NCBI GenBank assembly: GCA_965247225.1 | Contig: CBDFGT010000003.1 | Location: 1-64,000 of the forward strand | Direction: 5' to 3' | DNA from: CBDFGT01 sp965247225 | GTDB lineage: Bacteria > Pseudomonadota > Alphaproteobacteria > Rhizobiales > Rhizobiaceae | DNA length: 64,000 nt | Shown: positions 25,908 to 33,478 of the stretch, in pieces | Position numbering within the stretch: position 1 is the stretch's first letter | How the letters are laid out: the number at the start of each line of letters is the position of its first letter | The notes under the pieces: model-generated | What the model saw: the letters and a program-made list of their open reading frames with translations, nothing else | Told to the model about the DNA's origin: nothing | Databases searched by the model: none | Translations under genes and position numbers: made by a program

Positions 25908-26261
25908 ATGCTCTTGCAGTTCGACACAACAGAGACGATCCGCCACCCTCCTGAATTCCGCTATGAGCGCCATTCCGTCAACCTTCCTTGCCAAATGCTG
26001 ATCCTGGGTCACCGGCTGAAGGCGATACAATCAGCTCCGACGATCCTGCGGTCTATTTCCTGCAGCGACGCGGTAATTGACCGGCCCGACGATGTGGCGG
26101 TTCCAGACTTTTTCTTTCTGGAAATTGATGGCATCCGCGATGAGATCGGCTGCACCAAGGTGGAGGAAGGCTGGTTTGGCGTGCGCCTGCAATTCAACAT
26201 GCTTTTGAACGACCAGTTCTTCAACCATGTCCTTGAGCTTGCCATCATGATGCAGGACTGA
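25908..26261 (+). CDS. PilZ-like domain protein (copy A)
   Basis: This 117-residue protein contains RYERHSVNLPCQMLI near the start, then VPDFFFLEIDGIRDEIGC and WFGVRLQFNM. The pattern aligns with the two PilZ-like genes downstream (LPQHYYLKIAGI...C...RISVRF), so I place it in the same family, though it is the most divergent of the three. The canonical c-di-GMP motif (D/N)xSxxG is not intact (SISCSDAVI). ATG 25908 follows GGAGGG, a strong site. Function is unknown; PilZ proteins usually couple c-di-GMP to motility, cellulose or envelope outputs. Confidence 0.6.
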   Translation: MLLQFDTTETIRHPPEFRYERHSVNLPCQMLILGHRLKAIQSAPTILRSISCSDAVIDRPDDVAVPDFFFLEIDGIRDEIGCTKVEEGWFGVRLQFNMLLNDQFFNHVLELAIMMQD

Positions 26262-26327
26262 AAATATTTCGTCACGTACATCCAGTTTCTGTCTGTTTGC
26301 GTAGAGAATGCAAACGAGGATGCGACG

Positions 26328-26741
26328 ATGAAAACTGCCCTGATTGCCTATGCAGGAACTTTTGGCACATTGCTGGTTGCCGATGCCATATGGCTGGGGC
26401 TGGTAGCACGGACATTTTACCGCGACCATCTGGGTGACCTGATGCTGCCGTCCCCCAATTTTGCCATTGCGGCCCTGTTCTATATCTTTTTTGCAGTGGC
26501 AACCGTGGCCCTTGTGGTGCTGCCCGGCGTGAAGTCCGGCACGCTGGTTTCCACCCTTCTCTACGGAGCCCTTTTGGGAATGGCGGCCTATGGTACCTAT
26601 GACATTACCAACCTCGCCACGCTGAAAAACTGGCCGGTGATCGTGACCGTTGTGGATCTGGCCTGGGGAACGTTTGTGACCGCATTGTCGGCTGGCGGCG
26701 GCTATCTGGCCGTGAGACTGCTCGCCGCGGCCCCTGTGTGA
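26328..26741 (+). CDS. DUF2177 family membrane protein
   Basis: The 137-residue product has four predicted membrane helices (IAYAGTFGTLLVADAIWLGL; FAIAALFYIFFAVATVALVV; LVSTLLYGALLGMAAYGTYD; IVTVVDLAWGTFVTALSAGG). The pattern LVADAIWLG near the start and YGTYDITNLATLKNWP in the third helix are diagnostic of DUF2177. No function is established. ATG 26328 is preceded by a GAGG-type site (ACGAGGATGCGACG). It is flanked by PilZ-like genes on both sides, in the same direction. Confidence 0.85.
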   Translation: MKTALIAYAGTFGTLLVADAIWLGLVARTFYRDHLGDLMLPSPNFAIAALFYIFFAVATVALVVLPGVKSGTLVSTLLYGALLGMAAYGTYDITNLATLKNWPVIVTVVDLAWGTFVTALSAGGGYLAVRLLAAAPV

Positions 26742-26853
26742 GCCGAATATGACACAGAACATGACATTAGAGCCAGTTCATTAGTAAATTAGCAATAATT
26801 TAATCATTAGGGCGTTACCTGACCTTACGTGATGCAAAAGTCAGGGACAAGCT

Positions 26854-27253
26854 ATGGCACGGGGAACTTACCTCTCTGAAGTCGGGTCTAATGTTTATAA
26901 CACACGAAACGAACGCTACGCGGTCAAACGGGATGGCGCAGATTTATGTGGTTATGCCCGGTTTACAGGGGGTTCGTGTCAAGAATTGCCAGCTTGTCGA
27001 CATTTGTCTGGATGGAGCGGGAATCCGGGTTTCCGATACGATCGGTCTGCCTCAGCACTATTATCTCAAGATTGCGGGCATTGAAGACCGTTTTCCCTGT
27101 GCCGAGATCTATCGCAAGGATGACCGGATCAGTGTCAGGTTCATTGTACCGATGGACCCGAAGATCCTGCGTGAGCTGATCCGGTCGAATTTCCTGTCCG
27201 GCGGTGCCCTGAAACCGATAGCTGGTACTGCAGGCAAAACAGGAAATCGCTGA
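26854..27253 (+). pseudogene. PilZ-like domain protein (copy B), frameshifted
   Basis: The start MARGTYLSEVGSNVYNTRNE is in one frame and the rest (MAQIYVVMPGLQG, KNCQLVDICLDGAGIRV, LPQHYYLKIAGIEDRFPCAE, RISVRFIVPMDP) in another. Alignment with copy C shows the join at KR-MAQ: one extra G in the GGG at 26930-26932 breaks the frame. Copy C reads NRMAQLL across the same point without interruption. Copies B and C are clearly recent relatives by their shared motifs. If the G is a base-calling error, the gene is intact at about 132 residues. Confidence 0.7.
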
Positions 27254-27479
27254 ACCTGCTGATGACAGTTGCTTTCTTTTCCTGTTTGCGGTCTGCGGCT
27301 TCATGCAGGGCATGCCTGCCACAGGCCATGCCGTTGTCAACAGGAGTCGAGAACCTGACACAATCCGGCGAAAATCGGTGCCAATGCCGGACATCGGTAA
27401 AATCTGATCGACTTTGTTGAAATGAATGCAACATGTTTTCCGCATTCTGCCGCTGAAGCCGATTGACCGGGGACCAGAC

Positions 27480-27869
27480 ATGCAGAACGGCACTTATCTT
27501 TCCGACATAAAGTCGGAATTGTACGACAATCGCAAGGAACGCTTTGCAGCCAATCGCATGGCGCAGCTTTTGATTGTTCTGCCAGGGCTTTCGGGTCTCA
27601 AGACCAAGAACTGCCAGCTCATTGATGTCTGTCTGGATGGCGCAGGGTTCAAGGTTCCTGACACAATCGGCCTGCCGCAGCATTATTACGTCAAGATTGC
27701 AGGCATTGCAGAACGCATAGGATGTGCGGAAATCAATCGCAATGGTGACAGGATCGGTGTCAAATTTCTGGTGCCGCTCCAGCCAGGGGCCTTGCGTGAA
27801 ATTGTCCGCTCGGACTTCCTGTCCGGCGGTGGTGTGGGCACGGCTCCGGGCAAGCCTGTGCGGAACTGA
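27480..27869 (+). CDS. PilZ-like domain protein (copy C)
   Basis: This 129-residue soluble protein starts MQNGTYLSDIKSELYDNRKE and has NCQLIDVCLDGAGFKVPDT, LPQHYYVKIAGIAERIGCAE and RIGVKFLVPL. It fits the PilZ fold (short beta-barrel), with DVCLDG in place of the (D/N)xSxxG ligand motif and only a loose arginine motif before it, so c-di-GMP binding is doubtful. ATG 27480 follows GGGGA. It is the intact counterpart of copy B; the run A-DUF2177-B-C suggests local duplication. Confidence 0.65.
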   Translation: MQNGTYLSDIKSELYDNRKERFAANRMAQLLIVLPGLSGLKTKNCQLIDVCLDGAGFKVPDTIGLPQHYYVKIAGIAERIGCAEINRNGDRIGVKFLVPLQPGALREIVRSDFLSGGGVGTAPGKPVRN

Positions 27870-27934
27870 TTACGGCTTGCCAGAACAGCAATTTTTCCTA
27901 TTGTAGCGCCGATCCTATTGCGCCAGGAAGACCT

Positions 27935-29047
27935 ATGCCCGGATTTTGCCGTTTTACGCCCCTGATTTCGTCCCTGCCCGCCACGATCCCGTTTGTCGGG
28001 CCGGAAGCCATCGAACGCCAGCGCGGGCTGAAGGTGGAAGCGCGCATCGGGGCCAATGAAAACGGCTTTGGACCGGCACCCTCCGTGCTGGCGGCCATCA
28101 AGGATGCCGCATCCTCGACCTGGAAATATACAGACCCTGAAAATTTCGCGTTGCGCGAGGCCATTGCCGCAAATCTCGGGCTTTCTGCCGCCAACATCAA
28201 TGTCGGCGAAGGCATTGACGGGCTTTTGGGCCAGATTGTGCGCCTGGTGATTGAGCCTGGCATGCCGGTTGTGACCTCGCTCGGCGGCTACCCTACTTTC
28301 AATTATCATGTCACCGGCCATGGCGGACGGCTTGTGAGCGTTCCCTATCAAGGCGCGCATGAGGATCTGGACGGCTTGCTGGCCGCTGTCCGGCGCGAAA
28401 ATGCACCGCTGGTGTATTTTGCCAATCCTGACAATCCCATGGGAAGCTGGCACGAAGCGGACGATGTGATCCGGTTTGCCAGAAGTGTGCCGGATACCTG
28501 CCTTCTGATCCTGGACGAGGCCTATTGCGAAACAGGGCCAGCCTCCAGTCTTCCTGCCCATGATGCGTTTCTGGACAGGCCCAATATTCTGCGCACACGC
28601 ACCTTTTCCAAAGCCTATGGGCTTGCCGGAGCACGCATTGGCTATGTTACCGGAGCTGCGGGTACCGTTTCAGCCTTCGACAAGATCCGCAACCATTTCG
28701 GCCTGAACCGGATTGGCGTTGCAGCCGCCATTGCCGCCCTGAAAGACCGCACCTACCTGGAAGAGGTCATCGGCAAGATCAGCGCGGCCCGCAACACCCT
28801 TGCACAGATTGCCCGGGACAATGGTTTGCAGCCCATGCCCTCGGCCACCAATTTTGTAACGATGGATTGCGGGCGTGACGGGGTGCATGCGCGGGCGATT
28901 GTCGACGGGCTGATGGAACATGGCGTGTTCATTCGCATGCCTGGTGTTGCGCCGCTCAATCGCTGCATCCGGGTCAGCGTTGGCCCCGAGGACGATATGG
29001 CGCTGTTTGCGCGGGCGCTGCCGGAGGTTCTGGAAAAACAGGGTTGA
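27935..29047 (+). CDS. HisC-like PLP aminotransferase
   Basis: The 370-residue protein is a class I/II, fold-type I aminotransferase near histidinol-phosphate aminotransferase. It shows ARIGANENGFGP, SLGGYPTFNYHVTGHGGR, YFANPDNPMGSW, LLILDEAYCET with the cofactor-binding Asp, and TFSKAYGLAGARIGYVTG with the PLP lysine. IRVSVGPEDDM near the end binds the substrate carboxylate. It lies outside any his cluster, so the substrate could be histidinol phosphate, an aromatic amino acid or something else. ATG 27935 has AGGAAG upstream; a strong terminator follows. Confidence 0.88.
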   Translation: MPGFCRFTPLISSLPATIPFVGPEAIERQRGLKVEARIGANENGFGPAPSVLAAIKDAASSTWKYTDPENFALREAIAANLGLSAANINVGEGIDGLLGQIVRLVIEPGMPVVTSLGGYPTFNYHVTGHGGRLVSVPYQGAHEDLDGLLAAVRRENAPLVYFANPDNPMGSWHEADDVIRFARSVPDTCLLILDEAYCETGPASSLPAHDAFLDRPNILRTRTFSKAYGLAGARIGYVTGAAGTVSAFDKIRNHFGLNRIGVAAAIAALKDRTYLEEVIGKISAARNTLAQIARDNGLQPMPSATNFVTMDCGRDGVHARAIVDGLMEHGVFIRMPGVAPLNRCIRVSVGPEDDMALFARALPEVLEKQG

Positions 29048-29068
29048 AACCGTGTTGCAGTACGCAAA

Positions 29069-29107
29069 AACCGCGCCAGCGGCTTGTCGCTGGTCGCGGT
29101 TGATTTT
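29069..29107 (+). terminator. Terminator after the aminotransferase
   Basis: AACCGCGCCAGCG (29069-29081) pairs with CGCTGGTCGCGGTT (29088-29101) with one bulged T, followed by GATTTTTT. A classic intrinsic terminator. Confidence 0.85.
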
Positions 29108-29291
29108 TTCCGGTCATGGATCGACCCTTGCATGTGTAGCGTCCCCTTGAACAGGGATCTCGTTTTTGCTTGCCGGCCGGCATTTCTGCCGGAATCTGTT
29201 GCAGAGGCGCAGATGGAACTGGCCATCATTTTTCATTGTTGTTTTTGTTATGGAATGATGGTTTCCCGCCTGATACTCTCCCTGATCCGTA

Positions 29292-29552
29292 TCAGTGCAT
29301 TGTCATCCATTCGCGCGCCGCGCGCAGGGCCTGAGCCAGCTCCGTCTTCGACATCGAGGCCGAAAGGTCGGAACGCAGGGCCGCTGCCCGGTCAGACCCC
29401 TTGATGGCTGCGATATTGAGCCACTTGTGGGCGGAAACCAGATCCATTTCGCAACCGCGACCGGTGGCGTACATCAGACCCATTTCACAGAAAGTGTCAG
29501 CGCGGGCTTCTGCGCCCAGTGTATTCATTTCAGATGCTTCCAGACGTGCCAT
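29292..29552 (-). CDS. Small Sel1-like repeat protein
   Basis: The 86-residue product contains one Sel1-type repeat (CEMGLMYATGRGCEMDLVSA then HKWLNIAAIKGSDRAAALR) followed by an amphipathic tail. The order and spacing match one and a half Sel1 repeats, a protein-binding alpha-alpha hairpin fold. No signal peptide is visible. Similar small conserved proteins occur in Rhizobiales, but no function is established. The ATG at 29552 is preceded by AAAGGGACATCTACA. Confidence 0.75.
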   Translation of the reverse strand: MARLEASEMNTLGAEARADTFCEMGLMYATGRGCEMDLVSAHKWLNIAAIKGSDRAAALRSDLSASMSKTELAQALRAAREWMTMH

Positions 29553-30088
29553 TGTAGATGTCCCTTTTGCCTGTTGTCTGTTTTATTGCACTTCTTTTCG
29601 TCTCGCCTTCTTCGGGCTTCCCGTTTTCAACCGGTTCCTCTTGGAGTGAACTTCAGTCTTTTTCGGGTCTGGCAAGGTTTAATTCCCTGCTCTCTTGATG
29701 ATTTGAGTATGCCGCAAGCAATTGAACATGCGCTTAAAATCCATGTTTAACAACAAACCAACAAAATCAGAATGAAATGTAAATTTCAAATTCTGTTAAA
29801 CATGGGATTCCTTGCATATTAAGGATTTTTACGCCGGATTTACAGAAAATTCATTTTTGAAAATTTACCCTTTGCTAACCAGGCCAAACAGTCGCCATTT
29901 TTGTTTCTGAATTTTCCACCGGCTTTTTCCCTCTCCTTTTAGAAAAACCCTCCCGAAACCATTGCAAAAGTGCAAAGCACTGCGGCTGAAAGGCAAATCG
30001 TCTGTTATGCTTGCGTGATGTCGCAACCCGGCTCGACAATCCGTCCGCTTTTTGTCAAGAGTGAGAAAAAGGTGAGGGAGACATATTG
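29553..30088. other. AT-rich intergenic region before ETF-QO
   Basis: About 535 bases without a convincing gene. The middle (29750-29900) is very A+T-rich. It presumably carries the promoters of the divergent Sel1-like gene and ETF-QO. No RNA gene or strong hairpin seen. Confidence 0.45.
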
Positions 30089-31747
30089 ATGAGTGAAGCA
30101 CTGCCAGAACGCGAAAGCATGGAATTTGATGTGGTGATTGTTGGCGCTGGCCCTGCTGGCCTGTCTGCCGCCATTCGTCTCAAACAGATCAATCCTGATC
30201 TTTCTGTCGTCGTGCTGGAAAAGGGCGGCGAGGTGGGAGCCCATATCCTGTCGGGTGCCGTTGTTGATCCTGTCGGTATTGACAGGTTGCTGCCGGGCTG
30301 GCGTGAAGAGGCAGGCCACCCGTTCAAAACCGGGGTCAAGGCCGACCATTTCCTGTTTCTGGGGCCTGCAGGCTCTGTCCGCCTGCCCAATTTTCTCATG
30401 CCGCCGCTGATGAACAATCACGGCAACTATATTGTGTCGCTGGGCAATGTCTGTCGCTGGCTGGGTGACAAGGCAACGGAACTGGGTGTGGAAATCTATC
30501 CCGGTTTTGCCGCGACCGAAGTGCTCTATAATGACGAAGGTGCGGTCATTGGTGTTGCCACGGGCGACATGGGCATTGGCCGTGATGGCGAACCGAGCGG
30601 CAACTATGCCCGCGGCATGGCACTGACGGGCAAATATGTGCTGATAGGCGAAGGTGTTCGCGGATCGCTTGCCAAGCAGCTGATAGCGAAATTCAAGCTG
30701 GACGAAGGCCGTGAGCCGGGCAAATTCGGCATCGGCATCAAGGAACTGTGGCAGGTCAAGCCCGAGAACCACAAGCAGGGTCTGGTGCAGCATTCCTTCG
30801 GCTGGCCGCTGGACATGAAAACGGGCGGCGGCTCGTTCCTCTATCATCTCGAAGACAATCTGGTGGCGGTCGGTTTCGTCATCCACCTCAACTACAAGAA
30901 TCCCTACCTGTTTCCGTTTGAAGAATTCCAGCGTTTCAAGACACATCCTGCCATTCGCGACACCTTTGAAGGCGGCAAACGGCTGTCATATGGTGCCCGC
31001 GCCATTACCGAGGGCGGATACCAGTCGGTGCCGAAACTCTCCTTCCCGGGCGGAGCGCTGATCGGCTGTTCCGCCGGTCTTGTCAATGTGCCGCGCATCA
31101 AGGGCAGTCACAATGCCGTTTTGTCCGGCATGCTGGCCGCAGACGCCATTGCCGCGCGCATTGCCAGGGGTCAGGCCAATGACGAGCCTGTCGAGATCGA
31201 AAAGGAATGGCGCAAGGGCGATATCGGCAGGGATCTGAAAAAGGTCCGCAACGTCAAGCCCTTGTGGTCACGCTTCGGCACGGTTGCCGGCATTGGCCTC
31301 GGTGCCCTCGACATGTGGACCAACACCCTGTTTGGCGCATCCTTCTTCGGCACGCTGAAACATGGCAAGACAGATGCCGCATCGCTGGAACCCGCCGCAA
31401 AGCACAGGAAGATCGACTATCCAAAACCCGACGGTATTTTGACCTTTGACCGCCTGTCCTCGGTATTCCTGTCCAATACCAATCACGAGGAAGACCAGCC
31501 GGTCCACCTGCAGGTCAAGGATACGGACCTGCAAAGGACATCCGAGCATGATGTTTTTGCCGGTCCCTCCACGCGCTACTGTCCGGCTGGTGTTTATGAA
31601 TGGGTGGAGAAGGATGGCAAGGATGTGTTCGTCATCAACGCCCAGAACTGCGTGCATTGCAAAACCTGCGATATCAAGGATCCGAACCAGAATATCAACT
31701 GGGTACCGCCGCAGGGGGGCGAAGGGCCGGTTTACGGCAATATGTGA
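30089..31747 (+). CDS. Electron transfer flavoprotein-ubiquinone oxidoreductase
   Basis: ETF-QO takes electrons from reduced ETF and gives them to ubiquinone at the inner membrane, serving acyl-CoA dehydrogenases such as the GcdH encoded 5 kb upstream. The 552-residue protein starts with the FAD motif VVIVGAGPAGLSAAIRLKQI. GAHILSGAVVDP and GCSAGLVNVPRIKGSHNA are typical of the family. The C-terminal ferredoxin part has CPAGVYEW and INAQNCVHCKTCDIKDP, the 4Fe-4S ligands. ATG 30089 follows GAGGGAG. The length agrees with family members. Confidence 0.96.
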   Translation: MSEALPERESMEFDVVIVGAGPAGLSAAIRLKQINPDLSVVVLEKGGEVGAHILSGAVVDPVGIDRLLPGWREEAGHPFKTGVKADHFLFLGPAGSVRLPNFLMPPLMNNHGNYIVSLGNVCRWLGDKATELGVEIYPGFAATEVLYNDEGAVIGVATGDMGIGRDGEPSGNYARGMALTGKYVLIGEGVRGSLAKQLIAKFKLDEGREPGKFGIGIKELWQVKPENHKQGLVQHSFGWPLDMKTGGGSFLYHLEDNLVAVGFVIHLNYKNPYLFPFEEFQRFKTHPAIRDTFEGGKRLSYGARAITEGGYQSVPKLSFPGGALIGCSAGLVNVPRIKGSHNAVLSGMLAADAIAARIARGQANDEPVEIEKEWRKGDIGRDLKKVRNVKPLWSRFGTVAGIGLGALDMWTNTLFGASFFGTLKHGKTDAASLEPAAKHRKIDYPKPDGILTFDRLSSVFLSNTNHEEDQPVHLQVKDTDLQRTSEHDVFAGPSTRYCPAGVYEWVEKDGKDVFVINAQNCVHCKTCDIKDPNQNINWVPPQGGEGPVYGNM

Positions 31748-31930
31748 TGGCGACAGTGAAATCCTCTTTTGAACATTCGCAGCCCATTGCCGCCAGGAGA
31801 GGACACTATCCGTGCCATCCGGTGGCGAAAGCCAAAGCCCTGATGACGTTAAGCTTTCGGCATCGATATTAACGCATGGTTAACCATAATTCCCTAAGCT
31901 TTGGAACAGAACCAAATCCTGGGGAGTTTC

Positions 31931-32551
31931 ATGATCACGATTTCGCGGCGCAGCTTTATCATCGGCCTGTCAGCCTGTCTGACCGGCTGCACAACCAACT
32001 ATGCTGTTGACAGGGCGAACTATGCCTCCAGGCCGGATGAGCCGCATCCCCTTCCGGCCATTGCACTTGACAAGCTGAAGCCGGAATTGCGCCGCGCCGA
32101 GGTCGATTTCACCACATCCGAACCGGTGGGCACCGTTGTTGTCGACACGCCTGCCCGGCGTCTTTATCTCGTTCAACCGGACGGAAAGGCTGTTCGCTAT
32201 GCCGTCAGTGTCGGCCGGGAAGGTCTGGAACTGCGCGGAAACGCCATCATCGGGCGTAAAGCCGAATGGCCCTCCTGGACACCTACGGCCAACATGATCC
32301 AGCGCGATCCGGAAAAGAACCGCAAATATGCCGGTGGTGTGCCGGGTGGTCTTAACAATCCGCTGGGTGCCCGCGCCATGTATCTCTATCGCGGTGGCAA
32401 CGACATCCATTTCCGCATCCACGGCACCAATCAGCCCCAATCTATCGGTTATGCCATGTCATCCGGTTGCGTCCGCATGCTCAACCACGATGTGATCGAC
32501 CTCTATTCCAGGGTCAATGTCGGAGACAGGGTTGTGGTTCTGCAGGCCTGA
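31931..32551 (+). CDS. L,D-transpeptidase (YkuD) lipoprotein
   Basis: The 206-residue protein has an N-terminal SRRSFIIGLSACLTGC, which reads both as a Tat-like RR motif and a lipobox (L-T-G-C), so it is probably a lipid-anchored periplasmic enzyme. The YkuD catalytic motif is complete: FRIHGTNQPQ followed by SSGCVRM with the active Cys. Such enzymes form 3-3 peptidoglycan cross-links or attach outer-membrane proteins to peptidoglycan. ATG 31931 follows GGGGAG. It stands alone between ETF-QO and the duplicated amn tail. Confidence 0.93.
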   Translation: MITISRRSFIIGLSACLTGCTTNYAVDRANYASRPDEPHPLPAIALDKLKPELRRAEVDFTTSEPVGTVVVDTPARRLYLVQPDGKAVRYAVSVGREGLELRGNAIIGRKAEWPSWTPTANMIQRDPEKNRKYAGGVPGGLNNPLGARAMYLYRGGNDIHFRIHGTNQPQSIGYAMSSGCVRMLNHDVIDLYSRVNVGDRVVVLQA

Positions 32552-32602
32552 CCAAACTTCCCGGCAAACAAGCAGACACGCCGCCAGGGCAAAACACGTT
32601 TC

Positions 32603-32711
32603 ACTGAAACGCCGTCTCGAAAAAGCTTCCGAGCTTGCGGGAATGCAGCTTTTCCGGCGGCATGGAAGCCAATTTTTGTACGGCGCGGATGCCGATCTGC
32701 AAATTCTGGCT
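32603..32711 (-). repeat. Left copy of 109-bp imperfect repeat: orphan amn 3' end
   Basis: Read on the minus strand this encodes QIGIRAVQKLASMPPEKLHS and RKLGSFFETAFQ followed by a TGA stop at 32601-32603, the same C-terminus as AMP nucleosidase. It matches 33481-33589 with roughly seven or eight differences, several of them silent, so it has evolved as coding sequence. Upstream similarity stops abruptly at the SQ-NLQ point. It is a detached 3' end of amn. Confidence 0.88.
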
Positions 32712-32830
32712 GGAATGCCTTTCACTGGGACGCAACACGAAGGCTGAACGAGATTGTCATGCCATTCCTTTTGACGGTATGATCTGTCTCCCGGCGCTTG
32801 AAAAACCCAACAGACAGGTTATTATGGCGT

Positions 32831-33070
32831 ATGGTTGTTGTTCATCGCGCCTTTGGTTTCCGGTTTGTCATCTATACACAGGATCATGAACCCGCCCATG
32901 TTCACATTACCGGCTCCGGGCAGGCAAAAATCAATCTTTCGGGCGCGGATGGCGAACCGGAACTGGTCTATTGCATAGGCATAAAGGCTTCGGATATGCG
33001 CAGGATCATGAACGAAGTTACCAAACAGCAACTGCGGATGATAACAGAATGGAACAGGATTCATGGCTGA
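32831..33070 (+). CDS. DUF4160 family protein
   Basis: The 79-residue protein starts MVVVHRAFGFRFVIYTQDHE and continues PAHVHITGSGQAKINLSG, the diagnostic DUF4160 pattern (F-x-F-x-I-Y-x-x-D-H-x-P-x-H-V-H). DUF4160 genes are almost always paired with DUF2442 genes and behave like accessory modules; a toxin-antitoxin or regulatory role has been suggested but I know of no firm biochemical function. ATG 32831 is chosen from the domain start. Its 3' end overlaps the DUF2442 gene by eight bases. Confidence 0.85.
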   Translation: MVVVHRAFGFRFVIYTQDHEPAHVHITGSGQAKINLSGADGEPELVYCIGIKASDMRRIMNEVTKQQLRMITEWNRIHG

Positions 33071-33476
33071 TCTAACAGACGATATGCTGGTAAAGGCCGC
33101 CGGGCGCGGTGAGGCCCTGGTGCAATCAGGGCCGCGGGCTGTTTCGGCACGTTACGATATACAGAGCGGGCGCATCGTCCTCGAACTGACGAATGGATGC
33201 GCCTATGCATTCCCGTTCATAAAGGTGGAGGATCTGCAAGGAGCCAGTCCGTCAGACCTTGAACAGGTTGAAGTGGACGGCATGGGCTTCAATCTGCACT
33301 GGCCGGCCCTCGACGTTGATCTCTTCGTGCCATCCCTCGTTTCAGGTATTTTCGGTACAAAGAAATGGATGGCGCAGGAGCTTGCCCGTATCGCCGGAAA
33401 AACCTCAAGCCCTGCAAAAGCCACAGCCGCCCGCCTCAACGGTGTCAAGGGCGGCAGGCCGAAGAAATCCGCGTGA
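33063..33476 (+). CDS. DUF2442 family protein
   Basis: The product of 137 residues contains a DUF2442 domain (SGRIVLELTNGCAYAFPFI; GMGFNLHWPALDVDLFVPSL) followed by a basic tail (LNGVKGGRPKKSA), suggesting nucleic-acid binding. It overlaps the DUF4160 gene and must be co-translated with it. The stop lies two bases from the stop of convergent amn. The pair resembles a type II toxin-antitoxin layout, with the C-terminal tail the likely DNA-binding part, but this is inference. Confidence 0.82.
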   Translation: MADLTDDMLVKAAGRGEALVQSGPRAVSARYDIQSGRIVLELTNGCAYAFPFIKVEDLQGASPSDLEQVEVDGMGFNLHWPALDVDLFVPSLVSGIFGTKKWMAQELARIAGKTSSPAKATAARLNGVKGGRPKKSA

Positions 33477-33478
33477 GC

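Noticed and set aside
26854..27253. Programmed frameshifting in PilZ-B
   Set aside because: There is no slippery heptamer or downstream hairpin; the paralogue has no break, so a simple one-base insertion explains it.
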